From NCBI RefSeq assembly GCF_007120195.1, contig NZ_SKOG01000145.1:1-64000 (forward strand): a stretch of 64,000 bases of DNA, in the 5' to 3' direction. Below the pieces are notes generated by a model. The model saw nothing but the letters and a program-made list of their open reading frames with translations. It was not told where the DNA came from and did not search any database. This document shows, one piece after another, positions 61,767 to 64,000 of this stretch; position 1 is the first letter of the stretch, and the number at the start of each line of letters is the position of its first letter. The position numbers and the translations under genes are program-made. Origin of the DNA: Aquisalimonas sp. (lineage in GTDB: Bacteria; Pseudomonadota; Gammaproteobacteria; Nitrococcales; Aquisalimonadaceae).

Positions 61767-63826
61767 CCTCGGGACGCGGGAAGCTTGAAGCCGGCGACCG
61801 ATTCGCGCAGCTCATTGGCCAGATCGGCCAGGTTCCCAATGGAGGTGGCTGTTTCGTTGGTACCGGCCGATGTTTGCGAGGTGATCTCCTGAATCACGTT
61901 CATGGTGTCGGAGATGTTTGCCGCCGCCTGGGCCTGCTGGCGCGCGGCGTCCGAGATATTCTGGATCAGCGCGGCCAGCTGCTGGGACGTGGACTCGATC
62001 TCCCGCAAGGCCTCGCCGGCCTCCTCTGCCTGATGCGCACCACGGACCACCCCAGTTGTGGACTGCTCCATGGAGATAACGGCCTCGTTGGTATCGGTCT
62101 GGATGGTCCTGACCAAGGCCTCGATCTGCTTGGTGGCATTGCCCGAGCGTTCGGCGAGACGCTGCACCTCATCGGCCACCACCGCGAAGCCGCGCCCTGC
62201 CTCACCAGCCATGGCGGCCTGGATGGAGGCATTGAGCGCGAGGATGTTGGTCTGGTCGGCGATATCGTTGATCAGCTCCACGATATTGCCGATCTCTTGC
62301 GACGACTCACCCAGACGTTTGATGCGCTTGGAGGTTTCCTGAATCTGCTCACGAATGGAATCCATACCGTTAATGGTTCGCCGCACGGTCTCCCCACCAC
62401 GGGCGGCAAGGTCCACCGAGCGCTGGGCGACATCCGCGGACTCTTCCGAGTTCTTGGATACCTGATCGATGGACACGGCCATGTCGTTAATTGCGGCCGA
62501 GGCCGCCGTAATCTGATGCGCCTGGTGGTCGGACGCCTCCGCCAGGTGCATGGCGGTGGCCTGGGTCTCCTGCGCGGCCGAGGACACCTGCACCGAGGTG
62601 TCGTTAATCGTGGTCACCAGGTTACGCAAGGCGTCGATGGAGTCATTGAAGGCGTCACCGATGGCGCCGGTGAACGCCTCGTCCACCGAGGCCTGCACGG
62701 TGAGGTCGCCTTCGGACAGCCCCTGGATCTCGTCGAGCAGATCGAGGATCGCCTGTTGATTTTGCTTCGACTGCTCATCAGCCCGGCGTTTCTCTTCTTC
62801 CGAAGCCTCCAGTTCCCGGCGCACATGGACTCGGGTGATGAATCCACGGGTTGCAAGCAAGACCAGCGCCAGGCCACCGAAGCCAAAACCGTACCATTCC
62901 TGCAGCGCCCGCTCTCCCGGGAGGTTGCGATAAACCCCGAGGAGGTGCTCCGTGGTAGCCTCGAGGCGGTCGGAGTTTGCGAAGATCCGCCCCGACGCCT
63001 CGTGCACCTCGGAGAGGCCGGGGGAGCCGGCAAGGATCGTGTTGATCTCCTGCTCCAGGCCGCTGAACAGACTATCGATTTCCTGCACGGACTGGAGCAC
63101 ACCCTGCTGCCTGACGCCCGCAACCGGCAGGTCACCCTCGCCGAGCAGAGAATCCAGAACCCCACGCATGGCATCCGTGCTGCTCTTCAGGCCCTCGGCG
63201 GCGTTGACGTTACCGGGACCGCCACGCACCATCTCACTGGCATAACGCCCGATGCGCTCGCCGTGAAGCATGAGCTGGCCGACGTAGAATCCCTGGGAGG
63301 AGAGGGCATCCGCCTCGGCGAGTTCGCCGGCCGCGCTACCGGCGAGCTCCTGGATCTGGGGCACAGTCCCGTAGAGGCGATCGGCCAGGTCACTCACCAT
63401 CAGGATCATCTCGCGTCGATCGAGGATGGCATCGACGTCCCGTTCGACGAGTTCCCAAGGGCGCATCACCATCGCCAGTGCGGAGGACGCCTCCCCGCTC
63501 GCTGCCTCCGTCGGCAGTAGACCGCGCGCCGGGTTCCCGTCCCTGAGCAGCGTCATGTGCCCCTGGAGTTCCCCGCGGGCCTCCTCCAGCAGCGAGAAGG
63601 CGTCGGTATTGCCATTGGTCGCTGCCGAGGCGTTCTTCGCCAGCTTCTGCGACAGCATACGGACGGTTTCGGCCCCCTCGATGTACTCCACGTCGAAGCG
63701 GGCATGGTAGGCCGCATAGGCAAAGCTCACGACCATGAGCACGATCGCGACGATAATGAGCCCGCTCAGAACGGTAACGGTCTTGCCGACCCCCGCTGCG
63801 GGCGCGGAATTCTGCGCACCTTTCAT
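61763..63826 (-). CDS. pilJ: Twitching-motility methyl-accepting chemotaxis protein PilJ
   Basis: 687 aa from the ATG at 63826, with GAGGGACAGGA just upstream; the ORF-track start adds 49 unrelated residues. TM1 is VTVLSGLIIVAIVLMVVSFAYAAY (about 16-40); a periplasmic PilJ-type helical domain follows (EGAETVRMLSQKLAKNASAATNGN). TM2 is FGFGGLALVLLATRGFITRV near 330. The cytoplasmic part has a HAMP-like region and an MCP domain with AGEAGRGFAVVADEVQRLAERSGNATKQIEALV. It should signal to ChpA. The pilI gene normally upstream would begin beyond the right edge; I cannot identify its end in the last 170 bases. Confidence 0.93.
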   Translation of the reverse strand: MKGAQNSAPAAGVGKTVTVLSGLIIVAIVLMVVSFAYAAYHARFDVEYIEGAETVRMLSQKLAKNASAATNGNTDAFSLLEEARGELQGHMTLLRDGNPARGLLPTEAASGEASSALAMVMRPWELVERDVDAILDRREMILMVSDLADRLYGTVPQIQELAGSAAGELAEADALSSQGFYVGQLMLHGERIGRYASEMVRGGPGNVNAAEGLKSSTDAMRGVLDSLLGEGDLPVAGVRQQGVLQSVQEIDSLFSGLEQEINTILAGSPGLSEVHEASGRIFANSDRLEATTEHLLGVYRNLPGERALQEWYGFGFGGLALVLLATRGFITRVHVRRELEASEEEKRRADEQSKQNQQAILDLLDEIQGLSEGDLTVQASVDEAFTGAIGDAFNDSIDALRNLVTTINDTSVQVSSAAQETQATAMHLAEASDHQAHQITAASAAINDMAVSIDQVSKNSEESADVAQRSVDLAARGGETVRRTINGMDSIREQIQETSKRIKRLGESSQEIGNIVELINDIADQTNILALNASIQAAMAGEAGRGFAVVADEVQRLAERSGNATKQIEALVRTIQTDTNEAVISMEQSTTGVVRGAHQAEEAGEALREIESTSQQLAALIQNISDAARQQAQAAANISDTMNVIQEITSQTSAGTNETATSIGNLADLANELRESVAGFKLPASRG

Positions 63827-64000
63827 GGATCCTGTCCCTCCAAAGAAATCCTGCTTCCCAAACCGGGCAACGCCATGTTCCCGTGCTGGTGCTACGGGGC
63901 TCCAAACGCCATAGCTGGAACGCCCCAACCTGCATGCGCCTTGGCCGAGCCGATCACCGACCGGTCGCCGCATTCCACGATGCAGTGCAAACCGCCTCCG

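Noticed and set aside
61676-63520. 614-aa plus-strand ORF
   Set aside because: Shadow of pilJ and pilK; no recognisable domain and no independent ribosome site.
63827-64000. C-terminal end of pilI
   Set aside because: The gene is expected there from synteny, but none of the three minus-strand frames gives a recognisable CheW C-terminus before pilJ.

Overview
The window is a chromosomal segment of a GC-rich gammaproteobacterium, most likely a halophile or haloalkaliphile of the Ectothiorhodospiraceae/Halorhodospiraceae type (Chromatiales). This is inferred from several features together: a glycine-to-betaine methylation operon (GSMT plus SDMT), a pyrophosphate-dependent phosphofructokinase, a Pil-Chp twitching-motility signalling cluster, and gene orders shared with Pseudomonas and other gammaproteobacteria (lptD-surA-pdxA-rsmA-apaGH, prmA-fis-purHD, mpl-ubiX, lgt-thyA-folA, tkt-epd-pgk). 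Coding density is high. I see no rRNA, tRNA, CRISPR array, transposase or prophage.

Layout. 1-6.5 kb: end of lptD, then surA-pdxA-rsmA-usp, tal, apaG-apaH. 6.5-9.3 kb: ampD opposite a thioredoxin-fold (YyaL-like) protein. 9.3-15 kb, minus strand: purD, purH, fis, a DUF3426 zinc-ribbon membrane protein, prmA and a small orphan protein. 15.2-17.1 kb: soluble pyrophosphatase next to PPi-phosphofructokinase. 17.4-20.6 kb: membrane protein, mpl, ubiX, LON-domain protein. 20.6-29.9 kb: hemL, thiE, rubredoxin, a coiled-coil membrane protein, cpdA, an O-methyltransferase, a Sel1 lipoprotein, argA-argE, an SH3-domain membrane protein. 30-36.7 kb: rlmI, lgt, thyA, then a roughly 3-kb accessory block before folA. 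36.7-44.7 kb: a MerR-type regulator coupled to photolyase, purC, and the convergent tkt-epd-pgk operon. 45.4-52.4 kb: betaine and methyl-cycle genes gsmt-sdmt-metK-ahcY-metF, then bioA. 52.4-64 kb, minus strand: rsmE and the Chp cluster chpC-chpB-chpA-pilK-pilJ.

Most notable. (1) The block between thyA and folA holds a diguanylate cyclase, three tandem 22-bp repeats, and two divergent small genes of unknown function. Each small gene is preceded by a sigma54-like TGGCA-N6-TGCT element at the right distance, and one ends in a convincing intrinsic terminator. One of the two small proteins is a paralogue of the orphan near prmA. (2) The betaine operon carries the enzymes to make AdoMet, consume three methyl groups per betaine, remove S-adenosylhomocysteine and reduce methylene-THF. 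A textbook SAH riboswitch sits in front of ahcY and GC-rich hairpins lie at most other gene junctions. (3) A 198-bp element with perfect 33-bp inverted ends lies between the convergent purC and pgk genes.

Functionally, the segment links osmoprotection (betaine), one-carbon and folate metabolism (metF, thyA, folA, purC, purH, purD), PLP precursor synthesis (epd, pdxA), PPi-linked glycolysis (pfp, ppa) and surface motility or c-di-GMP signalling (Chp cluster, GGDEF protein).
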